Positions 44,899 to 54,294 of a stretch of DNA of 64,000 nt are shown in pieces. The notes below the pieces were generated by a model. That model was given only the letters and a program-made list of their open reading frames with translations. It was not told where the DNA came from and did no database searches. Source of the DNA: Pseudomonadota bacterium (lineage in GTDB: Bacteria > Pseudomonadota > Gammaproteobacteria > Burkholderiales > Thiobacillaceae). The number at the start of each line of letters is the position of its first letter. The stretch's first letter is position 1. Both the position numbers and the translations under genes were made by a program. The stretch is taken from NCBI GenBank assembly GCA_021802945.1, contig JAJZRE010000001.1, positions 1 to 64,000 on the forward strand. The letters run 5' to 3'.

Positions 44899-47667
44899 AT
44901 GAAACGTCCTCGCCTTCACCGCGGCACCGTCATCGCCGCCGCCTTGATCCTGTCCCTGACGGGATGCGGACAATCCCCGGAGCAGCATTTCCGGAAGGCA
45001 CGGGAACTCGTGCGGAAACCCGATTACAAGGCCGCGGTGATCGAACTCAAGACGGTCCTTCAGGCGCAGCCCGACAATCGGGAGGCGCGCCTGCTGCTGG
45101 GCGAGGTGTACATCAAGAAAGAAGCCTATCCGGATGCCGAGAGCGAACTGGGCAAAGCACGCGCCGCCGGGGCGCCGGATGAGCGGGTCCTTCCGGCCCT
45201 GGCCAAAGTCTATGTGAGGATGGGTGAGCCCCGGAAAGCGCTCGACCTGGGCACGCCCGCGACCATACGGAGCCCCGGCGCCCTTGCCCTCCTGTATGCG
45301 GCCAGGGCGGAAGCGCAGCTGTACCTGGGCAGGCGGACAGAGGCGGAGCAGTCCATCGAGACTGCCAGACAAGCCGACCCCAGGCAGCCGGAGCTGCTGC
45401 TGACCCAGGCAAAGCTGGCGCTCTCGGACAAGCGGAAAGATCAGGCCCTGGCGCTGATCGATACCGCCCTGCGGCAGGACCCCAAGTCTACCGAGGCGCT
45501 CTATTTCAAGGCGGCCGCGCTCGAGTCGGATGACAAGCCGGACGACGCCATCAAGATCTACCAGCAAATACTGGCGAACGATCCGTCCCAGTTTCGCGCC
45601 GACCTGGCCATCGCCGGCGTGCAGTTCAAGAAGGGGGACATCGCCGCCGCCGACAAGGCCATCCAGGCGGCCGAGAAGATTGCAGGGAAAGCGCCCATGG
45701 TCAGGTATGCCCGAGGCACGCTGGAGCTTCAGCGCGGCAACCTGGACAAGGCAAGCAGCGCATTTCTGGATGTCCTGCGCGTCGCACCCGATCACCCGCC
45801 GTCGATGCTTGCCTATGCCATCGCCAGCTACGGCCAGGGCCACTACGAGCAGAGCATCGACTACGCGGGAAAGGTGCTGGGCGCCGCGCCCGGCAATCTG
45901 ATCGCCGCCAAGGTCCTCGCCGGCAGCCAACTCAAGACAGGCGACATCAAGGGCGCACTCAATACCCTCACCCCCTTGCTGCCCAGGTACCCCAATGATG
46001 CCAGGCTGATGGCCCTGACCGGCGAAGCCTACCTCCAGTCCAAGGATTACAACCAGGCCATGAACTACCTGGACAAGGCCGCGGCACTGGACCCGAGGAA
46101 CGCCGCCATCAAGGCCCGCCAGGCGGCCGGACATCTGGCGTCCGGAGAAACCGATGAAGCCCTGGCCGACCTGGAGGCCGCGACCAGCCTGAGCGACAAG
46201 CCGGGCCAGGCCGACCTGGCCTTGATCATGGTGCATTTGAACCGCAAGGAATACGACCCGGCGTTGCAGGCCATCGCCGCCCTCGAGAAAAAACTGCCCG
46301 ACAATCCGGTCACCTACAATCTCCGGGCTGCCGCGCTGCTGGGAAAGCAGGACCGGAGCGGCGCGCGCAAGGCCCTGGAGCAGGCGCTGGCCATCCAGCC
46401 CACGTTTGTCCCGGCAGCGATCAACCTGGCCCGTCTCGACCTGGCGGACAAGAACCCGGATGCCGCCCGCAAGCGCTTCGAGGCCATCCTCGAGAAGGAC
46501 AAGAACAATGCCCAGGCGATGCTGGCCCTGGCCGACCTTGCCGCTACGCAGAAGCAGGAAAGCGTGTATGTCGGCTGGCTGGAAAAGGCGAGCAAGGCCC
46601 AGCCGTCGGACCTCCTCCCCAAACAGCGCCTGGCTCAGTATTACCTCGGCAAGAAGGACAACAACAAGGCGCTGGCCGTGGCCAGGGCGGCGGTTACCGC
46701 CAACCCGGAGAGCCCGGATGCCCTCGGTCTTTTAGGGGCGACCCAGGCCGGGGCGGGCGACCTCAAAGGCGCCATCGAAACCTTCACACGCCTGACGGAA
46801 AAGGCCGGAAACGCCCCGGATGCCTATCTGCGCCTGGCCATGGCCCAGGCGGCCGACAAGCAGATCGAGGCCGCTCGCACATCCCTCAAGCGTGCGCTGC
46901 AAATCAAGCCGGACCATATCCCGTCCCAGGATGCCCTGTTGCGGCTGGAACTCGCTGAAAAAAATCCGGATGCCGCCCTGCGCATCGCCCGCCAGATCCA
47001 GGCGCTACAGCCCAAGTCGTCACTGGGTTTCGACCGCGAGGCCGACATCCTGCTGTCCGAGAAGCACGCGCCCCAGGCCATCAAGGCCTATGAGGACGCG
47101 TTGAACCGAGGCGCCGGACCCAGTACGCTGATCAAGCTGTATCGCGCCTTGATTCTGACGGGGGATGCCAGACGCGCCGACCAGCGCCTTACGAACTGGA
47201 TCCAGTCCCATCCGAACGACCTCAGCGTACGTTTTTTCGCAGCCGGGCAATACATGCTTGCCAAGCGCAATCGCGAAGCGATCACCCTTTACGAGGACAT
47301 TCTGCGCAAGTCGCCCAACAATGTGGTTGCGCTCAACAATCTGGCCGCCCTCTACCAGCTGGAAAAGGACAAGCGCGCCCTGCCCACCGCCGAGCAGGCG
47401 CTTAAACTGGACCCGCAACACCCCGGGATTCAGGACACGCTCGGATGGATCCTGGTGGACCAGGGGCAGTTGGCGCGTGCGCTGGAACTTCTGAAATCAG
47501 CCGCGAGCGCGCTGCCCAAGGAGGGCACCGTGCGCTACCACTACGCCGTGGCCCTCGCCAGATCGGGCAAGAAAGCGGAGGCCAGGAGAGAACTGGACGC
47601 TGCGCTCGCCGCTCCCCGGAAATTCCCCGAAATCGACGAGGCGAAAGCGCTGATCAAGTCCCTCTGA
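44899..47667 (+). CDS. prsT: PEP-CTERM system TPR-repeat lipoprotein PrsT
   Basis: A 922-residue lipoprotein with lipobox LTGC (Cys23) followed almost entirely by tetratricopeptide repeats (about 20; for example NREARLLLGEVYIKKEAYPDAESELGKARA near the start and NNVVALNNLAALYQLEKDKRALPTAEQAL near the end). The size and full-length TPR build match PrsT, which always accompanies PrsK/PrsR. It probably acts as a periplasmic scaffold for exopolysaccharide or PEP-CTERM protein export. It starts 37 bp after prsR with GGAG upstream and ends the operon. Confidence 0.93.
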   Translation: MKRPRLHRGTVIAAALILSLTGCGQSPEQHFRKARELVRKPDYKAAVIELKTVLQAQPDNREARLLLGEVYIKKEAYPDAESELGKARAAGAPDERVLPALAKVYVRMGEPRKALDLGTPATIRSPGALALLYAARAEAQLYLGRRTEAEQSIETARQADPRQPELLLTQAKLALSDKRKDQALALIDTALRQDPKSTEALYFKAAALESDDKPDDAIKIYQQILANDPSQFRADLAIAGVQFKKGDIAAADKAIQAAEKIAGKAPMVRYARGTLELQRGNLDKASSAFLDVLRVAPDHPPSMLAYAIASYGQGHYEQSIDYAGKVLGAAPGNLIAAKVLAGSQLKTGDIKGALNTLTPLLPRYPNDARLMALTGEAYLQSKDYNQAMNYLDKAAALDPRNAAIKARQAAGHLASGETDEALADLEAATSLSDKPGQADLALIMVHLNRKEYDPALQAIAALEKKLPDNPVTYNLRAAALLGKQDRSGARKALEQALAIQPTFVPAAINLARLDLADKNPDAARKRFEAILEKDKNNAQAMLALADLAATQKQESVYVGWLEKASKAQPSDLLPKQRLAQYYLGKKDNNKALAVARAAVTANPESPDALGLLGATQAGAGDLKGAIETFTRLTEKAGNAPDAYLRLAMAQAADKQIEAARTSLKRALQIKPDHIPSQDALLRLELAEKNPDAALRIARQIQALQPKSSLGFDREADILLSEKHAPQAIKAYEDALNRGAGPSTLIKLYRALILTGDARRADQRLTNWIQSHPNDLSVRFFAAGQYMLAKRNREAITLYEDILRKSPNNVVALNNLAALYQLEKDKRALPTAEQALKLDPQHPGIQDTLGWILVDQGQLARALELLKSAASALPKEGTVRYHYAVALARSGKKAEARRELDAALAAPRKFPEIDEAKALIKSL

Positions 47668-47703
47668 GCATGCCAGGGCAGGATTCAGGGATCGCGGACG
47701 GTG

Positions 47704-47767
47704 GCCGGACCCTGAACACAGGCCGGGATCGAGTCTGGTCTGTCACCGTGCCTTTTCAGGGTCCGGC
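47704..47767. repeat. 13-bp inverted repeat downstream of prsT
   Basis: GCCGGACCCTGAA (47704-47716) is the exact complement of TTCAGGGTCCGGC (47755-47767), with 38 nt between. There is no T-run after the second arm, so an mRNA 3'-end structure or a protein-binding site is more likely than an intrinsic terminator. Confidence 0.6.
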
Positions 47768-47931
47768 GACCAGGCCAGGGAAGGGACATGCGCAGTCCCG
47801 GCTGTCCTCCCTTCTCCAGCCGCACCGAAGCTGGCTGCTGTTGCCGTGCGAAACGCCCGATGCCTCTGCCGAGTCGCCCGCATCCACGTCGCCAGCCCGG
47901 ACATGGCGTCAGATGCGATACCCCGTCTCAT

Positions 47932-47960
47932 AAAAAAGGGCATCCCGCGGATGCCCCTTG
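47932..47960 (-). terminator. Rho-independent terminator of the second PEP-CTERM gene
   Basis: On the minus strand the stem AGGGGCATCC/GGATGCCCT is followed by six T (plus-strand A-run at 47932-47937). It lies 20 bp after the stop codon of the gene at 47980-49101. Confidence 0.85.
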
Positions 47961-47979
47961 CTCATTGAAGGCCGGCCAA

Positions 47980-49101
47980 TCAGGTGCGCAGGCAACGCCG
48001 CCGCTGACCACGCAGGACACCGGCAGCCGCCAGAAGCGCCAATCCCATCAGGGACAACGTTCCCGGCTCGGGCACCTGATGGCGCACATTGCCCGCCATG
48101 ATAAAGATGTCGTCATAGCCCCCATCGTTACAAAATGTGCCGCCGAATGTGCCTGTCGGCGCGAAGCAGCCAATCTTGAGTTGAGCGGAAAGGACGTCGT
48201 AGCCCATGGCGATGTACGTTTCCAGATTCTCGTCCAGCTCCGGAATGTAGGAGATCCACTCCGCCTTGTTGGTGCCGAGATTGTTGGAAAGATGCGTGTA
48301 GCCGGCCGGGCACGTGGTCTGAGGCGCGAACAGCGGCTCGAATGTGCCATCAGGCTTGACGCAGATATCGCCTGCTATATAAGTCATGTCCGCAGGGCTC
48401 ACACTGGTCGGCGTCACCCCGTCGAAGGTCTTGGCGGTATCAAACGAATACACCGCCGAGGCCGGCTTGATGCCGTTACTCAGGGTGAGTTCGAAATTGA
48501 TCGGGGCAAGGTTTCCGTCGGCATCCCGCAGGGTGACCATGGCCCAGACCATCGTCGCCTGGCCGGTTCCGCCGGTTTCGTTGAAGTCATAGCCAATGAG
48601 CATGTTCTGCCGGGTGCCGCCGAGGGTCAGTGCACCTGTCAGCGCATCCAGGCTGATGTCCCAGGCCCTGGTGGAATCCCAGAGGTAGGGCGCGGGTCCG
48701 GTTGGCCCATTGATCGGCTCCGGCGCCGTCGAGGTCTCGAAGCTGCCGTTGTTCGGAATGTCATATCCTTGGTCAATCTGGGTGCTGAAGTCCGTGTTGA
48801 CCGGGATCTGTCCGCCTGCACCGGTGCCGACCACGACCATCGTCTTCAGAGAACCCTGGTCTGACTGAATGACATAGCCCGTGGGGGCCGGAGTCTGGTA
48901 TTGCGGGCTGCCGATGTTCGCCAGGTAATTGAGGAACGTGGTCGAGCAGCTGACGAAATCGCCCTCGGCCATGCAGGCCGCGTTGTTCATGATGTCGAAG
49001 CTGGGCGGGTTGTACTGATAGATATCCGCCCGGCTCGCCCCGGAGGCGAGGGCCAGCGCCGAGCCCATCAGGAAAAGGGACCCAATGGATTTCGCTTGCA
49101 T
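47980..49101 (-). CDS. PEP-CTERM sorting protein, second gene
   Basis: A 373-residue exported protein: signal peptide to about residue 25 (ALALASGASRA), a secreted region without a domain I can name, containing several cysteines (Cys43, Cys52 and later pairs) that may form disulfides, and a C-terminal VPEPGTLSLMGLALLAAAG followed by an arginine cluster (RGQRRR), the exosortase signal. The arginine cluster is followed by CLRT, slightly longer than usual. Its own sigma-54 promoter candidate and terminator make it monocistronic. Function is unknown; surface or biofilm-matrix location is expected. Confidence 0.9.
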   Translation of the reverse strand: MQAKSIGSLFLMGSALALASGASRADIYQYNPPSFDIMNNAACMAEGDFVSCSTTFLNYLANIGSPQYQTPAPTGYVIQSDQGSLKTMVVVGTGAGGQIPVNTDFSTQIDQGYDIPNNGSFETSTAPEPINGPTGPAPYLWDSTRAWDISLDALTGALTLGGTRQNMLIGYDFNETGGTGQATMVWAMVTLRDADGNLAPINFELTLSNGIKPASAVYSFDTAKTFDGVTPTSVSPADMTYIAGDICVKPDGTFEPLFAPQTTCPAGYTHLSNNLGTNKAEWISYIPELDENLETYIAMGYDVLSAQLKIGCFAPTGTFGGTFCNDGGYDDIFIMAGNVRHQVPEPGTLSLMGLALLAAAGVLRGQRRRCLRT

Positions 49102-49157
49102 AACTCACCTCTACTTTCGGGACGACAATGACATTGCGTCATCCGCACCGATCAAGC

Positions 49158-49174
49158 AGCAAGTGGCGTGCCGG
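49158..49174 (-). promoter_or_regulatory. Predicted sigma-54 promoter of the second PEP-CTERM gene
   Basis: Minus-strand CCGGCACGCCACTTGCT: GG, ten bases, GC, with a perfect TTGCT at -12 and one change (T to C) in TGGCACG at -24. Transcription would start near 49147, 46 bp before the ATG. Confidence 0.72.
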
Positions 49175-49315
49175 AAAATAAAGTTCATGATTAACAACAG
49201 CTTGAAAACACCCAGCTTGATAAACGTAAGAATTTCCGACATGCAGGAGCGTCCGCACGGCGCAAATCGATTGCCGGCGGCCGCGAAAACAGGCTATGCT
49301 TCGACGCGGCCTCCG

Positions 49316-49340
49316 CTGTCCTGAGCGCCCTTCAGGACAG
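49316..49340. repeat. Perfect 9-bp inverted repeat with 7-nt loop
   Basis: CTGTCCTGA, GCGCCCT, TCAGGACAG. It lies about 145 bp upstream of the sigma-54 site at 49158-49174 and 99 bp before the ABC permease start. It may be an activator-binding site or an mRNA hairpin. Confidence 0.5.
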
Positions 49341-49438
49341 TATTCACGTCATGCGACGGGCCCGCAGCCACACGAATTCTTCGCTCTGATGCCGGACGCG
49401 TTCTGCGGCAAAGCGTTACTCTGCGGTTTCTGCGCCCC

Positions 49439-50689
49439 ATGCAACAGAGAGTCACCGTCATTCTGAACACTGCCCGGACAGATTTCCGCCTCGCCCTGCG
49501 CAACATCCTGCGTCAGCGGCGGCGCAGCCTGATTGCCCTGGCGGCCATCGGTTTCGGCGTCACGGCCATGATGCTGGCGGCGGGCTACATCGAATGGATT
49601 TTCTGGGCCAACCGGGAAGAGGTGGCGGTCAAGCAATACGGCCACATCCAGATTTCGAAGCCGGGTTATCACGCGGCGGGCAAGTCCGATCCCCTCGCCT
49701 ATCTGCTGCCCGACGACCGGGCGGCAATCCAGGCAATCGAGCATGCGCCCGGCGTCGAGGCCGTGGCACAGAGGCTCGATTTCAGCGGCCTCGTCAGCCA
49801 TGGCGACAGCACCCTGTCCTTCCTCGGCCTCGGCATCGACCCGGCCAGCGATCCGGCCATGCGCAACATCATCATCGAGTCGGGTCGGCCGCTCGATGCG
49901 CACGATCCCAAAGGCATTCTCATGGGTGCCGGCCTCGCCGCCAACCTGGGTGTAAAAAAAGGCGACACCATCGTGTTGCTGTCGAACGCATCGGGCGGCG
50001 GCCTGCGCGCGGTCGAAGGCCACGTGCGCGGACTGGTCTCGATCACGGTCAAGGCCTACAACGATTCCATGCTCTACGTGCCCATCGCCACGGCGCGCGA
50101 ACTCCTGCACGTCCAGGGTTCCCATCTGTGGATCGCGATGCTGCGCAAGACGGACATGACCGACGACACCGTGGCCCGGCTCAAGCGAATCGGGGCACTG
50201 GACAAGCTGGAGATCGTGCCCTGGGACCAGCTGGCGGATTTCTATCACAAGACCGTCGCGCTGTTTTCCCGCCAGATCGGCGTCGTCAGGCTGATCATCG
50301 CCAGCATCATCGTGCTCAGCATCAGCAACACCATGACCATGAGCGTCATGGAGCGCACGGTTGAAATCGGCACCGCCATGGCGCTCGGCATCCGCCGCAA
50401 GCGCATCCTCGCGCAGTTTCTGATGGAGGGCGGGCTGCTGGGCGCCCTTGGCGGCGGGCTGGGCGTCGTCGTCGGTTACCTGCTGGCCACGCTCATCTCC
50501 ATGGTGGGCATCCCCATGCCCGCGGGGCCCGGCATGGCGCACGGATTCATCGCCACCATCATGGTCACCCCCGGCATCGCACTCCAGGCGTTCGTGCTGG
50601 CCATAATCACGACCCTGCTGGCCAGCATCTACCCCGCCTGGCGCGCCTCGCGGCTGGTCATCGTCGACGCGCTGCGCCACAACCGCTGA
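49439..50689 (+). CDS. LolC/MacB-type ABC transporter permease, first subunit
   Basis: A 416-residue permease with one helix at the N-terminus (LIALAAIGFGVTAMMLAAGYI), a large periplasmic MacB_PCD-like domain (residues 45-270) and three C-terminal helices forming the FtsX domain (LIIASIIVLSISNTMTMSVMERTVEIGTAMALGIRRKRIL). This topology belongs to mechanotransmission ABC systems that move lipoproteins or other substrates within the periplasm rather than across the inner membrane. A second permease follows 12 bp later; the cognate ATPase is on the opposite strand at 53506-54258. Confidence 0.9.
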   Translation: MQQRVTVILNTARTDFRLALRNILRQRRRSLIALAAIGFGVTAMMLAAGYIEWIFWANREEVAVKQYGHIQISKPGYHAAGKSDPLAYLLPDDRAAIQAIEHAPGVEAVAQRLDFSGLVSHGDSTLSFLGLGIDPASDPAMRNIIIESGRPLDAHDPKGILMGAGLAANLGVKKGDTIVLLSNASGGGLRAVEGHVRGLVSITVKAYNDSMLYVPIATARELLHVQGSHLWIAMLRKTDMTDDTVARLKRIGALDKLEIVPWDQLADFYHKTVALFSRQIGVVRLIIASIIVLSISNTMTMSVMERTVEIGTAMALGIRRKRILAQFLMEGGLLGALGGGLGVVVGYLLATLISMVGIPMPAGPGMAHGFIATIMVTPGIALQAFVLAIITTLLASIYPAWRASRLVIVDALRHNR

Positions 50690-50701
50690 GGAAACGGCCC
50701 G

Positions 50702-51913
50702 ATGTGGAAACTCGCATTCCGGAATGTCCTGCGCCACAAGGCCCGCACCGGCATGACCTTGCTGGCCATTGTCGCCGGCGTGGTCGGGCTCATGCTCAGC
50801 GGCGGCTTCGTGCAGGACATCTTCACCCAGCTGGGCGAAGCCCTGATCCACTCGCAGTCCGGACATCTGCAGCTTGCCCGCACCGGTTATTTCGAACGCG
50901 GCGCACGCAGCCCTGAAAAATACCTCATCCGGAATGCCGATCAGATCAGCGCCCGCATCGCCGCCGTGCCCGGCGTGGACGACGTCATGGGCCGGCTCTA
51001 TTTCGCGGGGCTCATCAATAACGGCCATAGCGACCAGCCCATCGTCGGCGAGGGGATCGAACCGGCGCGCGAGGCGAAACTCGGCAGCAGCATGACCATC
51101 ACGGCCGGCCGCAAGCTGGAAAAGGGCGACGCCTATGGAATGCTGCTAGGACAGGATCTGGCGCGCGCGCTCAAGCTCAAGCCGGGGGACTGGGCCAATC
51201 TGGTGATCAACACCCCCGATGGTGCGCTCAACAGCCTGGAATTCCAGGTGGTCGGCACGTTCCAGACGTTCTCCAAGGACTACGATGCCCGCGCGCTCCG
51301 CATTCCGCTGGCCGCCGCCCAGGAGTTGCTGGCCACCCGGGGCATCAACACGCTGGTCGTCGCCCTGAAGCACACCGCCGACACGCAGCGGGTCGCCGAC
51401 GTCCTCTCGGGCCGGTTCCGCGCGGACCATCTGGAAGTCAAAACCTGGCTGGAGCTCAACGACTTCTACGCCAAGACGGTGGAAATGTACGATGCGCAGT
51501 TCGGCGTGTTGCGTCTGATCATCCTGCTCATGGTGCTGCTGAGTGTCGCCAACAGCGTGAACATGAGCGTGTTCGAGCGTGTCGGGGAATTCGGCACCAT
51601 GATGGCGCTGGGCAACCGCGGCCGGCGCGTCTTCACATTGATCGTCATGGAAAACGCCATGATCGGCGTGGCCGGGGCCGTGCTTGGCGTTGTCGCGGGG
51701 AGTCTTCTCGCCCTGGCCGTGTCGGCCGTCGGCATTCCCATGCCGCCGCCGCCCAATGCGGACCTCGGCTACGTGGCGCACATCCGCATCGTGCCCGCCA
51801 TCATGGCCAGCGCCTTCCTCGTGGGCGTCGTCGCCACGGTAGCGGCCGCCATCCTGCCCGCCCGCAAGGTTGCACGCATTCCGGTCGTCGACGCCCTGCG
51901 CCAGAGCATCTGA
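50702..51913 (+). CDS. LolC/MacB-type ABC transporter permease, second subunit
   Basis: A 403-residue permease with the same 1+3 helix topology: LAIVAGVVGLMLSGGFVQDIF, a periplasmic domain (residues 40-270), then LIILLMVLLSVANSVNMSVFERVGEFGTMMALGNRGRRVF and two more helices (AGAVLGVVAGSLLALAVSAVG; ASAFLVGVVATVAAAILPARK). It probably pairs with the first permease as a heterodimer like LolC-LolE. The start has GGAAACGGCCCG upstream, a weak ribosome-binding site; coupling to the first gene is likely. Confidence 0.9.
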   Translation: MWKLAFRNVLRHKARTGMTLLAIVAGVVGLMLSGGFVQDIFTQLGEALIHSQSGHLQLARTGYFERGARSPEKYLIRNADQISARIAAVPGVDDVMGRLYFAGLINNGHSDQPIVGEGIEPAREAKLGSSMTITAGRKLEKGDAYGMLLGQDLARALKLKPGDWANLVINTPDGALNSLEFQVVGTFQTFSKDYDARALRIPLAAAQELLATRGINTLVVALKHTADTQRVADVLSGRFRADHLEVKTWLELNDFYAKTVEMYDAQFGVLRLIILLMVLLSVANSVNMSVFERVGEFGTMMALGNRGRRVFTLIVMENAMIGVAGAVLGVVAGSLLALAVSAVGIPMPPPPNADLGYVAHIRIVPAIMASAFLVGVVATVAAAILPARKVARIPVVDALRQSI

Positions 51914-51937
51914 GCCGGGGCCGGTGCAGGCGCGCCG

Positions 51938-53509
51938 TCAGAAATCGCGGCGCACTTCCACGTAGCCCCGGTCCTGGTTGTCGTACTGCCCGAACAATCC
52001 GTCCGGCGGGCCGCCGAACATGTCCACGCCGAATGTCAGCTTCCAGTCCCGCCGGAACCCCCAGCTGGCCTTGGGACGCAGCATCCAGTCGCTGCGGTTG
52101 AGGCTGTGCACCAGCAGCGCCTCGGCTTCCCAGTTGCCGGAGAACGTGTGGTTCACCAGCAGGGACAGGCCGTTCTCCGCCCGGTCCGGAACGATGCCGG
52201 CCGCATGGTCGAAGAAATAGCGCTGGAACAGTTGCGTGTTCACCCGGGTATCGCTGGTCAGGTTGAAGTCCAGCCCCACCACCCAGTCGAGATTGTTCTG
52301 CACGACCACCCCATCCGCATCCGTCAGGTCGGTGCGCAGGTTGTAGCGCCGGCCATCCGTATAGACGGCCTCGGCCTTGAGCACGAAGTCACGGAAATCC
52401 TTCGCCAGCGTGCCCCCCACCTGCCAGATCCGGTCGTGACGGGGGGTGAAGGTGTTCGGCCCGGTGCGGTAGAAGGTGGGGGCGCTGTTCATGCTGCTGT
52501 AATAGAAGCCGGACAGGTCCCAGCCGCTGGCCAGGGTGGAGACGCGCGCGCCGAAATTGGTGTGTCCCAGGCTGGCATCGGGTTTCTCTTCACCCAGGAT
52601 GGTCGGCGCGATCGCCGGCGGGTAGGGGTAGAAATCGGCGCCTGAGCCCGGCTGCAGAAAATTTCTCGGTTTGCCGATTTCGTCGTAGCCGGGGAAGGGA
52701 ATCCAGACCACCTCGGCGTGAAAATCGTTCTTGAAGTATTCGGCGCGGGCGGCCCATTGAGGAATGCGCACCGTCTGGAAATCCGGCAGGACGAATTCGC
52801 GCAGGTCCTTGGCCGACACGACATCGGCGAAGAACAGGCCCACCATTTCGCCCCACACGATTTGTTGCCGGCCGACCCGCCAGTCCACGTCGCCGGTGGA
52901 AAAATCCAGATAGGTCTCGCGGAACTGGAAATCGAGGCGCTGATCATCCCGTACCTGCTTCTGGTAGAAGTCCGTCAGGTCATACACGGCGTTGTAGTCC
53001 ACGCGCCCGCTCAGCTTCCAGCGCACGCCCTGGCCGAAACGGCCCTGCGTGCCCAGTTCCAGGCGGCCCAGCACCTTGGACCAGTGCGCGGGATCGGCGT
53101 AGGTCCGGGCGAACCCGGTCTGGAAGAATCCGCGCAGCGGAAAGGCCGGTTGCGCATCCGCCCCGGCCTTCTGATCGCCTTTCGCGGGCACGTCATCGGC
53201 GAACAGGGCGTCCCGCGTCGCGGGCAAGGCCGCATCGGGTTGTGCCTGATGCGGCTTGTCCGCGGCAGGCTCCAGCGCGAACAGGTCATCCTTCGAGGCC
53301 GGCGCGGCCTCCTGTTTGGCAGGCTTCGCCGGCTCGGGCGCCACCCCGAAAAGCGCATCCCGCGACAGGGGCATGTCGCCCGCCTCGTCGGCCACGACGA
53401 TCCGCCCGCTTGCCTCCGCATTGCCCAGCCAGTCACCGCTCGCGGCGTCCCCCATCAAGGGAATGCCGATCACCAGGGTCCCCAGTGCCCCCGCCAGTCG
53501 GTACGTCAT
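51938..53509 (-). CDS. Outer-membrane beta-barrel protein, DUF1302-like
   Basis: A 523-residue exported protein. A signal peptide (to about residue 23) is followed by a low-complexity spacer with three imperfect repeats around DALFGV/DDLFALE/DALFADD separated by Pro/Ala/Lys-rich segments (residues 50-125), then a barrel-like domain with alternating aromatic strands (ELGTQGRFGQGVRWKLSGRVDYNAVYDL, DVDWRVGRQQIVWGE) ending in the C-terminal aromatic GYVEVRRDF. The strand RQQIVWGE and length fit DUF1302 proteins. It is translationally coupled to the ABC ATPase (ATGA overlap), so it probably is the outer-membrane part of the same transport route. Confidence 0.82.
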   Translation of the reverse strand: MTYRLAGALGTLVIGIPLMGDAASGDWLGNAEASGRIVVADEAGDMPLSRDALFGVAPEPAKPAKQEAAPASKDDLFALEPAADKPHQAQPDAALPATRDALFADDVPAKGDQKAGADAQPAFPLRGFFQTGFARTYADPAHWSKVLGRLELGTQGRFGQGVRWKLSGRVDYNAVYDLTDFYQKQVRDDQRLDFQFRETYLDFSTGDVDWRVGRQQIVWGEMVGLFFADVVSAKDLREFVLPDFQTVRIPQWAARAEYFKNDFHAEVVWIPFPGYDEIGKPRNFLQPGSGADFYPYPPAIAPTILGEEKPDASLGHTNFGARVSTLASGWDLSGFYYSSMNSAPTFYRTGPNTFTPRHDRIWQVGGTLAKDFRDFVLKAEAVYTDGRRYNLRTDLTDADGVVVQNNLDWVVGLDFNLTSDTRVNTQLFQRYFFDHAAGIVPDRAENGLSLLVNHTFSGNWEAEALLVHSLNRSDWMLRPKASWGFRRDWKLTFGVDMFGGPPDGLFGQYDNQDRGYVEVRRDF

Positions 53510-54258
53510 GTCGCCCCCTCCCGTCTTTTATGTGTGTTCTTTCCCGTCCTGACCTGCTGCCAGTGTTCATCCACCTTCATCGCCAGCCTGGCCAGGTGCC
53601 CATCCTCGATGCGCACCAGGCGGTCCGCCATGGCCATCACGTGGCGGTCGTGGGTGGAGAAGATGAACGTCGTGCCGAATTCGCGATTGATCCGCTTCAT
53701 CAGATCCAGGATGCTTTTCCCCGTCTTGCTGTCGAGGTTGGCGGTCGGTTCGTCGGCCAGCACGATGCGCGGGTTGATGGCCAGCGCCCGCGCGATGGCC
53801 ACCCGCTGCCGCTGGCCGCCGCTCAGCTGATTCGGCGTGTGGTGGGCATATTTTTCCAGCCCCACCACGGAGAGATAGCGCTTCACCCGCTCGCCGCGTT
53901 CGTCCTTGCCCACTTCGGACAATTGCAGCAGCGGATATTCCACGTTTTCCGCAGCCGTCAGCACCGGAAACAGGTTGAAGGTCTGAAAGATGAAGCCCGT
54001 GGTGCGCGCCCGCAGGTCCGCGAGCGCATCGCCCGAAAGCCCCGTGACCTCCCTGTCGTCGATGAACACCTGGCCCCGGGTGGGGGTGTCGATGCAGCCG
54101 ATGATGTTGAGCAGGGTCGTCTTGCCGCTGCCGGACGGGCCGGCGATGGCCAGAAACACGCCCTCCTCGAAAGCGAGTGTAATATCGTGCAGCGCGACCA
54201 CGGTCTGGTCGCCCAGGCGGTATTTCTTGGTCACGCCCTCGACGCGCACGAGGCTCAC
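53506..54258 (-). CDS. LolD/MacB-type ABC transporter ATP-binding protein
   Basis: A 250-residue ATPase: Walker A GPSGSGKTT, Q-loop FIFQTFNLFPVLTAAENVEYPL, signature LSGGQRQRVAIARAL, Walker B IVLADEPTANLD and H-loop STHD. These are the features of the LolD/MacB/FtsE branch, which partners permeases with large periplasmic domains such as the two at 49439-51913. The GTG at 54258 (VSLVRVEGVTKKYRLG) gives the usual N-terminus; upstream in-frame sequence looks non-coding. Downstream it overlaps the beta-barrel gene by four bases. Confidence 0.93.
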   Translation of the reverse strand: MSLVRVEGVTKKYRLGDQTVVALHDITLAFEEGVFLAIAGPSGSGKTTLLNIIGCIDTPTRGQVFIDDREVTGLSGDALADLRARTTGFIFQTFNLFPVLTAAENVEYPLLQLSEVGKDERGERVKRYLSVVGLEKYAHHTPNQLSGGQRQRVAIARALAINPRIVLADEPTANLDSKTGKSILDLMKRINREFGTTFIFSTHDRHVMAMADRLVRIEDGHLARLAMKVDEHWQQVRTGKNTHKRREGAT

Positions 54259-54294
54259 GACCCGCCCCCCTCGCGGGGCCGAAACAATGGATGG

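Larger units (their letters stand above)
47668..47979. other. Intergenic region after prsT
   Basis: No gene seen. It contains a 13-bp perfect inverted repeat 36 bp after the prsT stop and, at its far end, the terminator of the convergent PEP-CTERM gene. Confidence 0.6.
49102..49438. other. Divergent intergenic region between PEP-CTERM gene and ABC permease
   Basis: No gene seen. It contains the sigma-54 promoter candidate for the PEP-CTERM gene (49158-49174, minus strand) and a perfect hairpin/palindrome at 49316-49340. No clear promoter for the ABC permease on the plus strand could be recognised. Confidence 0.55.

Noticed and set aside
49361-49438. GG-N9-GC element just before the first ABC permease
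   Set aside because: Spacing is nine rather than ten bases and TGGCA is missing, so it is not a sigma-54 promoter.
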